From contig NZ_JAMPKY010000006.1 in the NCBI RefSeq assembly GCF_039962255.1, positions 310,001 through 374,000 on the forward strand: 64,000 nucleotides of DNA, given 5' to 3'. Positions 1 to 8,185 of this stretch are shown here, in pieces. The stretch is from Leptolyngbya subtilissima AS-A7. Its GTDB lineage: Bacteria; Cyanobacteriota; Cyanobacteriia; Phormidesmidales; Phormidesmidaceae. The notes beneath the pieces are model-generated. The model was given only the letters and a program-made list of their open reading frames with translations. It was not told where the DNA came from and did no database searches. The first letter of the stretch is position 1, and each line of letters begins with the position of its first letter. The position numbers and the translations under genes are program-made.

Positions 1-2693
1 GTGAGTCTTTCGCCCTATGCACACCTACTGGATCAGGTAAGACAGCAGTTGCTGAGTTGGCTATTTTACAAAGCTTATTTATTTCTTCTGGGGAGCAGGG
101 TTCTCCTTCTAATATTTCGAATCCTCTAGCAATTTATTTGGTTCCATCACGAGCTCTAGCTACTGAAGTAGAATCCACATTGGCTCGAGCTTTGCATTTT
201 TCAAGTAATGAGCAAATTAAGGTAACAGGTCTATATGGAGGAACGGATTGGGGACCTACTGATGCATGGTTAACGGCCAGTGAGCGAGTAGTGCTAATTT
301 GTACTTATGAGAAAGCAGAAGCACTTTTCAGATTCTTAGGTGTCCTTTTCATTCATAGGGTTAGATTGGTTGTAATTGATGAAGCACATGCTGTTCAGTT
401 TGATGGCAACAACGATAGTCTCCGATCTTCAGAGAATCGCTCATTACGTTTAGAATCTCTTGGCACAAGATTGTTGACTTATCTCAATCAAGATTATTGT
501 CGAATGGTTGCTTTATCAGCAGTTGCAGCAGGTGCAGAAAGTCAAATGGCAAGGTGGATTTCAAGACAGCCAGACGCTACACCTGCTAAAACCTTTTACC
601 GAAGCACTCGTCAGCTCATTGGTAGATTAGAGTGCTTTGAGAATAGAAAATTCAGAATTTACTATGATCTACTAGATGGAGCCGATTTGGGGTTTCGGGA
701 GACAGATCAACCTCCAGATAGGCCTTATATTCTAGATGCATTCGAGCCATTCCCAAGGCCAGTCGGTTCGTGGAATGGCGTTGAAAAAAGTCTCCGCCCG
801 TATCTATTTTGGGCTGCAATTAATTTAGCGAAAGTTGATAGTGAAGGTAAAAGAAAAACTGTTCTAATTGCAGTTCCTCAACAGCCGGGTGGCTATGCTG
901 ATGATTTCTTAAACCTCCTCGAAAGAAGCTGGAATCAAGTTCCAAGACCTGATTTTTTTGAAGAACCTAGTGATCCCATAAAGCTTCGGCTCTGGCAGAG
1001 GTGTCTCCGTTCATGTGAAGACTATTTCGGAAGAGGCTCTCGAGAATTTAGACTATTAGAACAAGGAATAGTTGTTCATCATGGACAAATGCCAGGATTA
1101 ATGGCACGTCTACTGCTTGAGCTAATTCAAGAAAAGGTTGTACAAATCGTTTTGGCAACATCAACTCTTTCTGAAGGCGTTAATCTTCCCTTTGAATTGA
1201 TACTTATTCCCAGCCTTTTTAGAGGACAACATCGCATCTCAACTCGTGAATTTCGAAACTTGGTTGGACGTGCTGGGCGTCCTGGCTCCGGCACCGAAGG
1301 TCGAAGTTTAATGGTACTTTCACCTGAACAGTTGCCGATGCCTAGAAGAAGAAGAAATAGACAAAATGTCGCTTATGACGACTTAATATCTGAGATTAGA
1401 GGGCAAAATATCCCTGATGACAGCAATTCTGATGCTAAAAGTCCTTTGTCAGAACTTTTATACCTCTTACGAGATCAATGGAGAAATATATCAGAGTCAA
1501 CCTCAGCAGATGCTTTTTTAGATTGGTTAGAGCATACTAGGCCTATAGATTTTTCTACCCTTTCTGGGGCATCAATTCCGTTAGCGGTTGAAACCCTTGA
1601 CTCATTAGATAGTGTACTGATATCTGCCATTGTAGAGTTAGAGCAGCTATCACATGAAGAATTATCTATAGATGCTTTGGAAGCAAGAATTCGAGAAATT
1701 TGGCAACATAGCTATGCTTTCTATGCAAATCGGCAACAAGCAGAACTGGAAACATTCTTTACCCACAGAGGTAAAGCATTAAAGACTAGAATTTATCCAG
1801 AATCAACACAGCGTCGTCGTTTATATAAAACAAGCTTGCCACCTCGATCAGGAAATCAGTTATTGTCTGTTTATGATGAAATAAAACAACACCTTCAGAC
1901 AGGAGATAGTTACTATGCCTGGGAAACTAATCAACGCATTAATTTTATACAAAATTTAGTTACCCTTTTAAGTCTCATACAGAGTTTCAGACCCAAAGCA
2001 GATAGTTTAGATTGGCAGCAGGTGTTGCATTGGTGGCTTGATCCTTCAAGTGCTGAAGTTTCTCCAAATGCCAAACAGATTTCAAAATGGCATCGATATG
2101 TTAGCCACAATTTCACCTACCGCATTAACTGGGGCTTAGGAAGTGTCCTTTCTTTAGTCATTGATGAGACTTTCCATGGTGAGCTGATAGAGATTTCGTT
2201 AGAAGATTGGCATCGCACGGGTTTACCTTGGATCGTTTTCTGGTTAAAGGAATTGATAGTGTGGGGCACTCTTAATCCTGTAGCTGCATATTTGCTTGCA
2301 AAAGGTTTTGCGACAACTCGTGCTGAAGCCTCACGATTATCAGAAACTTATTATCTTCGTTATGAAGACCTTGGCCCTAATGAAGTTTTGAATGCTTCGA
2401 TCATTAGAGAATGGTCAGATGCAGCTTTTGCAGATCCTACACGTTCTCTACCTATAAATAGGCCTGCAAGTCGCAATGAGGTAGAACTACTTAGAGACTT
2501 CCCGGAAGAAGCCAGTCAACAATGGAAGGTCATTCCAGTAGAAGTTAGCGAGGAATTATATTGGTATGATCCTGCAGGTTTTCAGTTAGCTAAGTGTCAA
2601 AAACCAGCGACTTGGGAAACATCTTTTTTGAACGAATATGATTTCATACTAGACTCAGCGAACCGAGTAGTTCTATCTGAAATCTACGTTTGA
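1..2693 (+). CDS. SF2 Ski2-like DEAD/DEAH-box helicase, 5' end outside the window
   Basis: The reading frame is already open at base 3 and has no convincing start, so the N-terminus lies upstream of the window. About 896 residues are visible. Motif I (TPTGSGKT) is read near bases 21-44, motif II is DEAH at 378-389, a serine-rich motif III-like stretch lies near 510-530, motif V (ATSTLSEGVNLP) near 1157-1192 and motif VI (NLVGRAGRPG) near 1258-1287. The GRAGRPG form is typical of Ski2/Hel308-type ATP-dependent nucleic-acid helicases. The remaining ~470 residues are a helical C-terminal part without a motif I recognise. Codons are AT-rich (many TTA, AGA) and no GCGATCGC occurs, unlike the DNA after 4.5 kb, which suggests transfer. 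Helicases of this build occur in defence systems such as Hachiman (HamB), but the partner gene would be off the left edge. The helicase call is firm; a defence role is only inferred. Confidence 0.85.
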   Translation, partial: ESFALCTPTGSGKTAVAELAILQSLFISSGEQGSPSNISNPLAIYLVPSRALATEVESTLARALHFSSNEQIKVTGLYGGTDWGPTDAWLTASERVVLICTYEKAEALFRFLGVLFIHRVRLVVIDEAHAVQFDGNNDSLRSSENRSLRLESLGTRLLTYLNQDYCRMVALSAVAAGAESQMARWISRQPDATPAKTFYRSTRQLIGRLECFENRKFRIYYDLLDGADLGFRETDQPPDRPYILDAFEPFPRPVGSWNGVEKSLRPYLFWAAINLAKVDSEGKRKTVLIAVPQQPGGYADDFLNLLERSWNQVPRPDFFEEPSDPIKLRLWQRCLRSCEDYFGRGSREFRLLEQGIVVHHGQMPGLMARLLLELIQEKVVQIVLATSTLSEGVNLPFELILIPSLFRGQHRISTREFRNLVGRAGRPGSGTEGRSLMVLSPEQLPMPRRRRNRQNVAYDDLISEIRGQNIPDDSNSDAKSPLSELLYLLRDQWRNISESTSADAFLDWLEHTRPIDFSTLSGASIPLAVETLDSLDSVLISAIVELEQLSHEELSIDALEARIREIWQHSYAFYANRQQAELETFFTHRGKALKTRIYPESTQRRRLYKTSLPPRSGNQLLSVYDEIKQHLQTGDSYYAWETNQRINFIQNLVTLLSLIQSFRPKADSLDWQQVLHWWLDPSSAEVSPNAKQISKWHRYVSHNFTYRINWGLGSVLSLVIDETFHGELIEISLEDWHRTGLPWIVFWLKELIVWGTLNPVAAYLLAKGFATTRAEASRLSETYYLRYEDLGPNEVLNASIIREWSDAAFADPTRSLPINRPASRNEVELLRDFPEEASQQWKVIPVEVSEELYWYDPAGFQLAKCQKPATWETSFLNEYDFILDSANRVVLSEIYV

Positions 2694-2877
2694 GTTTAGA
2701 GATGTTTTTGCTGTTGTAATCAGCAAATGGTCTTCAGAAGCCTCTGAAGTAAAGTTTTGGCTTCAAAGGAAACCTTGAGGCTTGCTGATACTTACGGGGG
2801 TCTGAATCAACACTCCTCAACAAGTAGGAGAAGGCGACTCAGACAGTGTTGCAACAGGCTGAAACTTTGTGCAAGGA

Positions 2878-3282
2878 CTAAGCGCCTTGATCGGATTGTG
2901 ATTCAGTTCGCGGCATTACCACGGTGCTGTCGGTTGAGTACTGCTGCTGGCGTTCGATCGCCTCTCTAGCTAGTTCAAGCAATCCTCGAGCCAGTTCTTC
3001 TTGATTAGTGGAAACAAGGTATGAGTAGGAATTTGAAGTCAAAGACTTGAATTCGGGATGTGCAGCGAGCGCTTCGAGCGTTAAAAAGCGGAGCTCATAC
3101 TTCCAGTCGGACCATTTACTTGGATCAAGAACTTTAAAGTAGGTGTCGCCATCAAAGATACATGCGATAAGCCAGCCCACAAAGAAGTGGCTATAGGCCT
3201 TTTCCCAAGTGTGCTTTAATCGCAGGTCACCGAATAAATGGCGAACCTCCGGTTCGAAGTTTTCTGGCTGAACATGTGCCAT
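2878..3282 (-). CDS. hypothetical protein, AT-rich island
   Basis: Unrecognised protein of about 134 residues. I chose the ATG at 3282, giving an N-terminus MAHVQPENFEPEVRH; the frame remains open upstream to 3384 but that extension looks non-coding. The middle part is rich in aromatic residues (HTWEKAYSHFFVGWL), the C-terminal third is an acidic, glutamate-rich helix, and no membrane segment or catalytic motif is evident. It is convergent with the helicase and separated from it by about 180 bases. Base composition matches the helicase side, so it probably belongs to the same acquired segment. Function unknown. Confidence 0.55.
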   Translation of the reverse strand: MAHVQPENFEPEVRHLFGDLRLKHTWEKAYSHFFVGWLIACIFDGDTYFKVLDPSKWSDWKYELRFLTLEALAAHPEFKSLTSNSYSYLVSTNQEELARGLLELAREAIERQQQYSTDSTVVMPRTESQSDQGA

Positions 3283-3448
3283 GTTTGACCTGTGTATCCA
3301 GCACCAAACGTGGAACACTTCGGCTTTCAGCTTTTGAATGCTGATTAAACCTTGAGTTAGTGGTTTAGCGCGCAGCCTTTGCATACATAAAATGTGAGTC
3401 CATGAGGTAGAGCTGTCTAACTACATGTCGCCTGAACTCTACGAACCT

Positions 3449-3775
3449 TTAGCTCAAAACTTGTGAGATTTGAGCACCCAAATGCTCTAGAGTCTTTTGG
3501 CGAGCCTGGTCAGCTGCAGCTCTAGCGGACTCGGCCAGTATCGTATCTGTATTGGGGGTAAGTTTTAGCGCCCCGCCGAGGTAGCCCAGAGATTTGCAGT
3601 AGAAATCACTTAGGTTCTCTAGGGATAGACGCTTTACCGTCTGGTAGTCGCCCTGCTGAAACGAGTAGAGTGCTTGACGGTGGAGATCAGTCTTGGGCTC
3701 TCCTAGAACCTCTAAGATGATGGCGATGGCTGCGTTGACCTTCTCGGTCGTTAATTCTGCCGCTGAAGCGCTCAT
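3449..3775 (-). CDS. hypothetical small helical protein
   Basis: A 108-residue protein starting MSASAAELTTEK and predicted by eye to be almost all helix, with alanine- and leucine-rich heptad-like stretches in its C-terminal third (LAESARAAADQARQKTLEHL). It has no signal peptide or membrane segment. It lies on the same strand as, and 165 bases upstream of, the other small gene at 2878-3282, so the two could be co-transcribed. It is the last gene before the repeat cluster and tRNA-Ala. I do not recognise the family. Its composition is slightly more GC-rich than the helicase, so it could be the old chromosome side of the junction. Confidence 0.5.
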   Translation of the reverse strand: MSASAAELTTEKVNAAIAIILEVLGEPKTDLHRQALYSFQQGDYQTVKRLSLENLSDFYCKSLGYLGGALKLTPNTDTILAESARAAADQARQKTLEHLGAQISQVLS

Positions 3776-3875
3776 GGGGTTTAACCCTCAACTATCACTG
3801 TGAGCATAGTACAGCTTGACGCATAATAGTACTAACGCATTGTTTTTGGCGAATTCCCAACACGGTATTGGAACC

Positions 3876-3976
3876 ATATCCTTACCAAATTAGAGCTATA
3901 TCCTTGCCAAAACGTGGGAAGCATAAGCGTACCAGGCAGCTTTGGAAGCATAAGCGTACCTGTTTGGTACGCTTAT
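3876..3976. repeat. cluster of short direct repeats ending in a perfect hairpin
   Basis: Four related 11-mers (ATATCCTTACC at 3876-3886, ATATCCTTGCC at 3898-3908, ATAAGCGTACC at 3923-3933 and 3950-3960) follow one another at 22, 25 and 27 bases. The last two are part of a perfect 17-base direct repeat (3917-3933 and 3944-3960). The fourth copy is followed after 5 bases by its exact reverse complement (3966-3976), giving an 11-bp hairpin. The cluster lies 45 bases from tRNA-Ala, between AT-rich accessory DNA and the GC-richer chromosome. Repeated protein-binding sites of this kind are found at transposon ends and at operators; which applies is not shown. Confidence 0.7.
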
Positions 3977-4019
3977 CGGTAAACGCACAACTATAGCCTC
4001 TGTGGAGGCGTATTCTTTA

Positions 4020-4092
4020 TGGAGCTAAGCGGATTCGAACCGCTGACCCCTTGCATGCCATGCAAGTGCTCTACCAACTGAGCTATAGCCCC
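4020..4092 (-). tRNA. tRNA-Ala(GGC)
   Basis: Read on the minus strand the gene starts GGGGCTA and ends TAGCTCC plus discriminator A, giving a seven-pair acceptor stem with one G-U. The D arm (AGCTCAGTTGGTAGAGC) and T arm (GGTTCGAATCC) are canonical. The anticodon stem CTTGC/GCAAG encloses loop ATGGCAT, so the anticodon is GGC, reading the alanine codons GCC and GCU. CCA is not encoded. It stands alone at the boundary between the AT-rich left segment and the chromosome, a common integration context. Confidence 0.96.
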
Positions 4093-4240
4093 TCATGCGC
4101 CAACTTTTTCGCTGAGCGCATCAACAATAGTGACCTAAGGGGGGTACCGTCGTCAACCCCAAATTTTCCCTGAGTTTTATTCAACGGTAGCGGTGAAGGG
4201 CAGCCATCCGCGATAGAGTCAGGAAGATTGTAGTGTTCAC

Positions 4241-5329
4241 GTGGCAATGGCAATGGTTTATCCTGGTTCTTCGTCTCCCCCCGATGCCGATGCGGTGCAG
4301 GATGTGCTGCTGCGGTTGCGGCGTAAAGAAGGCACTTGGGTCAACTGGGCCCAGGGCTGCCAGGCTCTGCAAAAGGCGCGGTTCACTCCCCAGCAAATTT
4401 TTGAAGAAACCGGCTTTGAGCCCATCCACCAAAACCAGATTATGGTGGCGGAGCAGGTCTACCAATCTATTCTCAAGGCGGGGGTGACCGAGGCGACCCA
4501 GGCTCACTTTACCGAGCGGGGCAGCGATGCCCTCTACGAGCTGCGGGTGCTCTCCCAGGGCGATCGCGCTGCCACCGCTGATTTTATCTTCCAGCACGGC
4601 ATCGACTCTGAGGAGGTGCGCGATCTGGTCAAGCCGATCAAAGAATATGCCTACCGCAAAGACAAACCCGAGGGCTTTGCTGATGGGCCAGGGGATGCGA
4701 TCGCCTACCAGTTCTGGAAGCTAGCCCGTCAAAAAGACGATCTGCAAGACCGATCGCGCCTGATTGCCCAGGGCCTGCGCTTTGCCCAAAGCCCCACTGC
4801 TCGCCAGCACATCGAAAAGCTGTTGACCGACTTTACGGTTGTCAAAGACCGCCCCGCCCCTCGGCTGCCCCTCTACCGGCTCGAAACTGAAAGCGAGCTG
4901 CCGCGCATGATCCCCGTAGTGGGGCAGATGCCGCTGACGGTGGACGATTTGAAGGCGGTGCCCGTAGTGGTGGCGGAAGAACCCTTCAGCATGGTCAGCG
5001 CTAACGGCGCCAGCGCCTGGATTGCGGTGCCCGGCTGGCAAGTGATCTTTCGGGCCGAAGACCCAGTGGGAATTCTCACCCAGTCCCGGCTGTTGCCCAA
5101 CTACCCTAGCGATGGTGCCGATGAGACGGTGCTGGTGGTCGTCGATCGCAGCGATCGCACCTGGGACGACGACGGCTACTTTCTCACCACTAACGGCGAT
5201 CAGCTCGCCTTGTCGTGGTCACCGAGCCCGATAGAGACCCCCATCTTGGGCAAAATGATTCTCATTCTGCGGCCGAAGCGCATTTTGGATGAGAACTACA
5301 ACCGCGAACTCTGGCAGCTAGACGAATAG
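4241..5329 (+). CDS. raf1: Rubisco accumulation factor 1 (Rubisco assembly chaperone)
   Basis: A 362-residue protein matching the cyanobacterial Raf1 family in length and layout. The helical alpha domain contains RRKEGTWVNWAQGCQ and FTPQQIFEETGFEPI, a linker follows, and the beta domain begins after about residue 200 and ends ILRPKRILDENYNRELWQLDE. Raf1 dimers bracket RbcL dimers and promote assembly of the form I Rubisco octamer core in the cytoplasm. The start is uncertain: GTG at 4241 and ATG at 4247 or 4253 are in frame and none has a strong ribosome-binding site. The next small gene begins 9 bases after the stop, so the two probably form an operon. No rbcLXS genes lie in the window. Confidence 0.93.
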   Translation: MAMAMVYPGSSSPPDADAVQDVLLRLRRKEGTWVNWAQGCQALQKARFTPQQIFEETGFEPIHQNQIMVAEQVYQSILKAGVTEATQAHFTERGSDALYELRVLSQGDRAATADFIFQHGIDSEEVRDLVKPIKEYAYRKDKPEGFADGPGDAIAYQFWKLARQKDDLQDRSRLIAQGLRFAQSPTARQHIEKLLTDFTVVKDRPAPRLPLYRLETESELPRMIPVVGQMPLTVDDLKAVPVVVAEEPFSMVSANGASAWIAVPGWQVIFRAEDPVGILTQSRLLPNYPSDGADETVLVVVDRSDRTWDDDGYFLTTNGDQLALSWSPSPIETPILGKMILILRPKRILDENYNRELWQLDE

Positions 5330-5338
5330 GAGACAACC

Positions 5339-5551
5339 ATGGGCCTCGAACGACGCTTATCTCGCACCATGTTCTTAAATACCGAGATTGTGGAGCTGCG
5401 GCAAATGTGCTTCACCCCCGGTCGCGTGTTTGAACCGGGCAAATATATCGCGGGCGACCTGCCCGACACGGCCTTTGAGATGGGATTAGTAGACAAGCTG
5501 CCGCCGGTACGGGGAAAGAGCGAGGAGATTGGGGATCCGCCGGAAGCGTGA
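5339..5551 (+). CDS. small conserved-looking protein downstream of raf1
   Basis: A 70-residue protein with start ATG at 5339 preceded by AGGAGA at a good distance, beginning only 9 bases after raf1. The sequence has the flavour of a short cyanobacterial conserved protein: a basic N-terminus (MGLERRLSRTMF), then TPGRVFEPGKYIAGDLP and a short acidic tail. It has no signal peptide or membrane segment. Tight coupling to raf1 suggests co-expression with carbon-fixation functions, but I do not recognise the family and no function can be assigned. Confidence 0.75.
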   Translation: MGLERRLSRTMFLNTEIVELRQMCFTPGRVFEPGKYIAGDLPDTAFEMGLVDKLPPVRGKSEEIGDPPEA

Positions 5552-5574
5552 GTGAGCGGGTGAGGAGGGTGAAA

Positions 5575-5617
5575 AATTCAAAGTTCAAAATTTTGAATTC
5601 TCAATTTTGAATTTTGC
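5575..5617. repeat. AT-rich palindromic repeat tract
   Basis: A run built from TTCAAA/TTTGAA units, including the perfect 14-base palindrome at 5584-5597, directly after a G-rich stretch (5548-5571). Such short TTGAATTTTG-type tracts are common intergenic filler in filamentous cyanobacteria. It lies just after the raf1 operon and may fold as a weak hairpin at its 3' end. Confidence 0.6.
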
Positions 5618-5726
5618 ATTCATTCCCCTATCTCATCCTCACCGTCCAAACTTTTAAGACAACGTGCCCCAGACTACAGCGGCTACCGCCTCCAACCTCG
5701 ACAACAGATCGTAGTATCTGTGGTTG

Positions 5727-7472
5727 ATGGCCATGGTCGTGACATCCTTAACGCCTCAGGAATTGCCACCGCTGCCACGGTCCCAGATTATTGTCTGCGG
5801 TCTGGGGCGCACGGGGTTGCGGATTTTTAGGCTGCTGCGGCAGCAGGGGGCGCAGGTGGTGGGCATTAGTTACCATCCCCTGCCAGAGGTGGTGGGCGAG
5901 ATTGTGGTGGGGGAACTGCGATCGCCTACGACCCTCACCCAAGCCGGCATTCACCAGGCCCACACCCTGGTGCTGGCCACCTCCGACGACGCCCTGAATT
6001 TGGCAATTCTGACCCAGGCGCGTATTCTTAACCCCAGCATTCACATCATCAACCGGCTGTTCAACATCAGCCTGGGGGAGCGGCTCGACCACACCCTGCC
6101 CCACCACATCAGTTTCAGTTCGGCGGCGCTGGCGGCACCGCTATTTGCCTTTGCGGCACGGGGCAACCGGGCGATCGGGCAGCTGCGCCTGTTTGACCTT
6201 ACCTGGCCAATGTACGAGGAGGTGATCGACGCCACTCACCCCTGGCACGGCAAGCCGCTAAAAACCCTCTGGGACAATCGATCTCAGCTCTTGATTCACT
6301 ACCACTCGGCCCACCACCCGATCGAGCTGGTGACAGCGGTAGTGACGGGGGAGGTGTTGCAAGTGGGCGATCGCATCGTGGTGGCCACCCAGCCCCAGCA
6401 GCCTATCCTCAAGGCTCGCCACATACCTCAGTTTTGGCAGCGACTGCTGGTCACCCTCGACCACGGCCGCCGCCGCGCCCGCGCCACGCTGCTAGTAATC
6501 TTGGCCCTGCTGATTACCATTGGTCTGGCTACGTTCACCTATCTTTGGCACGACCTTAACACCAGCTGGGTCGACGCCCTGTACTTCTCGGTAGGCATGA
6601 TTACCGGAGCCGGGGGCCAAGAACAGGTGGCAGAAAACTCCTCGGCCAGCATCAAAGTTTTCACCGCTGCGATGATGTTGGTGGGGGCGGGGGTGATCGG
6701 CATCTGTTACGCCCTGCTCAACGACTTTATTTTGGGCTCACACTTTCAAAGCCTGTGGAGCGTTGCCCGTATGCCCCGGCAGCACCACTACATCATTTGC
6801 GGTCTAGGGGGCGTAGGCTATCGCACGGCCCTTCACCTGCACAAAGCCGGCTATCGGGTAGCCGTAATCGAGCAAGATGCCCACAACCGCTTTTTGTTCT
6901 CGGTTAAGGCGCTCAAAATTCCGGTCATCATCGCTGATGCCAACCTGACCTCCACTCTAGAAACCGTGAACTTGGCCTCGGCCCAGGCCTTGCTAGTCGT
7001 GACCAGCGACGACACAGTGAATTTAGAAATTGCCCTGACGGCCCGCAGCATTAGCCCCCAGGTACCCAGCGTCGTGCGCATCTTCGATGCCGAGTTTGCC
7101 CAGCAGGTGCAGCAGGTGTTTGAGTTTGACCAGGTACTTAGCCCGATGGATTTGGCTGCACCCACTTTTGCTGCTGCGGCCCTTGGGGGTAGAATTCTCG
7201 GCAACGGCATGTCTGGGGATCTGCTGTGGGTGGCGATCGCAACGCTGATCACCCCTCACCATCCCTTCTACAACCAATCCATCCAGACCATAGCGCAGAC
7301 AGCGCAGCTGGTGCCCCTATATATCGAGTCAGCCCATCGCACGCTCCACGGCTACAGCTTACTCAACGTGACCTTGACCGACGGCGATGTGCTCTACCTA
7401 ACCATGCCTGCCAATCGACTAGACTGCCTGCAATACACCCCAGTAGCTGTCACAGAAGAGCTGCGAGGGTGA
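5727..7472 (+). CDS. ion channel protein with two TrkA-N/RCK NAD-binding domains
   Basis: About 581 residues with the order RCK - channel - RCK. The first Rossmann domain has IIVCGLGRTGLR near residue 21. A membrane section near 255-340 has two hydrophobic helices around a re-entrant pore loop. A second Rossmann domain begins IICGLGGVGYRTA near residue 355, followed by a TrkA-C-like end. Such proteins are inner-membrane cation (usually K+) channels gated by ligand binding to the RCK domains. The pore loop reads GMITGAGGQE, where K+ channels normally have a TVGYG-like filter, so ion selectivity is uncertain. Start candidates are TTG 5724, ATG 5727 and ATG 5733; I use 5727. The upstream spacer and lack of overlap suggest a single-gene unit. 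Confidence 0.85.
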   Translation: MAMVVTSLTPQELPPLPRSQIIVCGLGRTGLRIFRLLRQQGAQVVGISYHPLPEVVGEIVVGELRSPTTLTQAGIHQAHTLVLATSDDALNLAILTQARILNPSIHIINRLFNISLGERLDHTLPHHISFSSAALAAPLFAFAARGNRAIGQLRLFDLTWPMYEEVIDATHPWHGKPLKTLWDNRSQLLIHYHSAHHPIELVTAVVTGEVLQVGDRIVVATQPQQPILKARHIPQFWQRLLVTLDHGRRRARATLLVILALLITIGLATFTYLWHDLNTSWVDALYFSVGMITGAGGQEQVAENSSASIKVFTAAMMLVGAGVIGICYALLNDFILGSHFQSLWSVARMPRQHHYIICGLGGVGYRTALHLHKAGYRVAVIEQDAHNRFLFSVKALKIPVIIADANLTSTLETVNLASAQALLVVTSDDTVNLEIALTARSISPQVPSVVRIFDAEFAQQVQQVFEFDQVLSPMDLAAPTFAAAALGGRILGNGMSGDLLWVAIATLITPHHPFYNQSIQTIAQTAQLVPLYIESAHRTLHGYSLLNVTLTDGDVLYLTMPANRLDCLQYTPVAVTEELRG

Positions 7473-7515
7473 GAGGGTGTAGATCGATGGGGCGCGATTG
7501 CCTATCCCTCGGATC

Positions 7516-8085
7516 TCAAAGATGGTTGATCTGAAGCCAGCTAAACAGCTGCTCCGGGGCCAGCGTTAACGGCACCCCTAGTAAAACTGGCAGCTCAGCA
7601 TCTTCAGCCCATTCCTCAGGCAAGCGCTCGGGGCAATAGACCAGCACCACCCGTTCTTCAGGATCAATCAGCCAGCCCATCTGCCCCCCATGGCGCAGGC
7701 TGTGCAAAATTTTGCGAGTCACCTTCATCTGGCTCTGCTGGGGGGAAAGAATCTCAATAATCCAATTTGGGGCAACGTTAATGCCAGTGCTCAGGATCTC
7801 GCCATTCTCGTCAACGGGAATCTGGCTTTGTTCCAGCACAACAATATCTGGCACTATGGAGCGCCCACCAACGGTACAGCGCAGTTCGGTGAAAGCTTCA
7901 TAGGGCGAATCAGCGGCGTTGTTAATGACGCTAACCAACCGCGACTGAATTCGACTGTGTTTTCCACCGGGCATCGGTTTTTGGCTGACCTCTCCCTGCA
8001 CAAATTCCCAAGCCGGTGACTCTTCAATGTAGGGCAGCGTCAAAAACTGCTCTAGGGTCAACCGTTGGGGTAAGGCAACAGTCAT
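7516..8085 (-). CDS. Uma2-family (DUF820) PD-(D/E)XK endonuclease-like protein
   Basis: A 189-residue protein with the usual Uma2 length and features: N-terminal LTLEQFLTLPYIEESPAWEF, the central PDIVVLE acidic motif and PNWIIEILSP, then a C-terminal LEQLFSW-like end. The family has a restriction-endonuclease-like fold and is hugely expanded in cyanobacteria; its biological role is not settled. The gene is convergent with the RCK channel (43-base gap) and divergent from the XPB-like helicase, with about 100 bases between the two starts. Composition is like its neighbours, so no sign of recent transfer. Confidence 0.9.
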   Translation of the reverse strand: MTVALPQRLTLEQFLTLPYIEESPAWEFVQGEVSQKPMPGGKHSRIQSRLVSVINNAADSPYEAFTELRCTVGGRSIVPDIVVLEQSQIPVDENGEILSTGINVAPNWIIEILSPQQSQMKVTRKILHSLRHGGQMGWLIDPEERVVLVYCPERLPEEWAEDAELPVLLGVPLTLAPEQLFSWLQINHL

Positions 8086-8185
8086 GACGATGGCCCTCGC
8101 TAGCCGTCAACTGCCTGAATTGTAGCTTTCTGAAACCCTCACGTTTAGCTGCCCGCTACAATATCCCCAGTAACTATGAACCACC

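Noticed and set aside
2757-2969. 70-codon frame after the helicase, plus strand
   Set aside because: It overlaps the better-supported minus-strand gene at 2878-3282, is rich in Arg/Cys as shadow frames are, and has no Shine-Dalgarno sequence.
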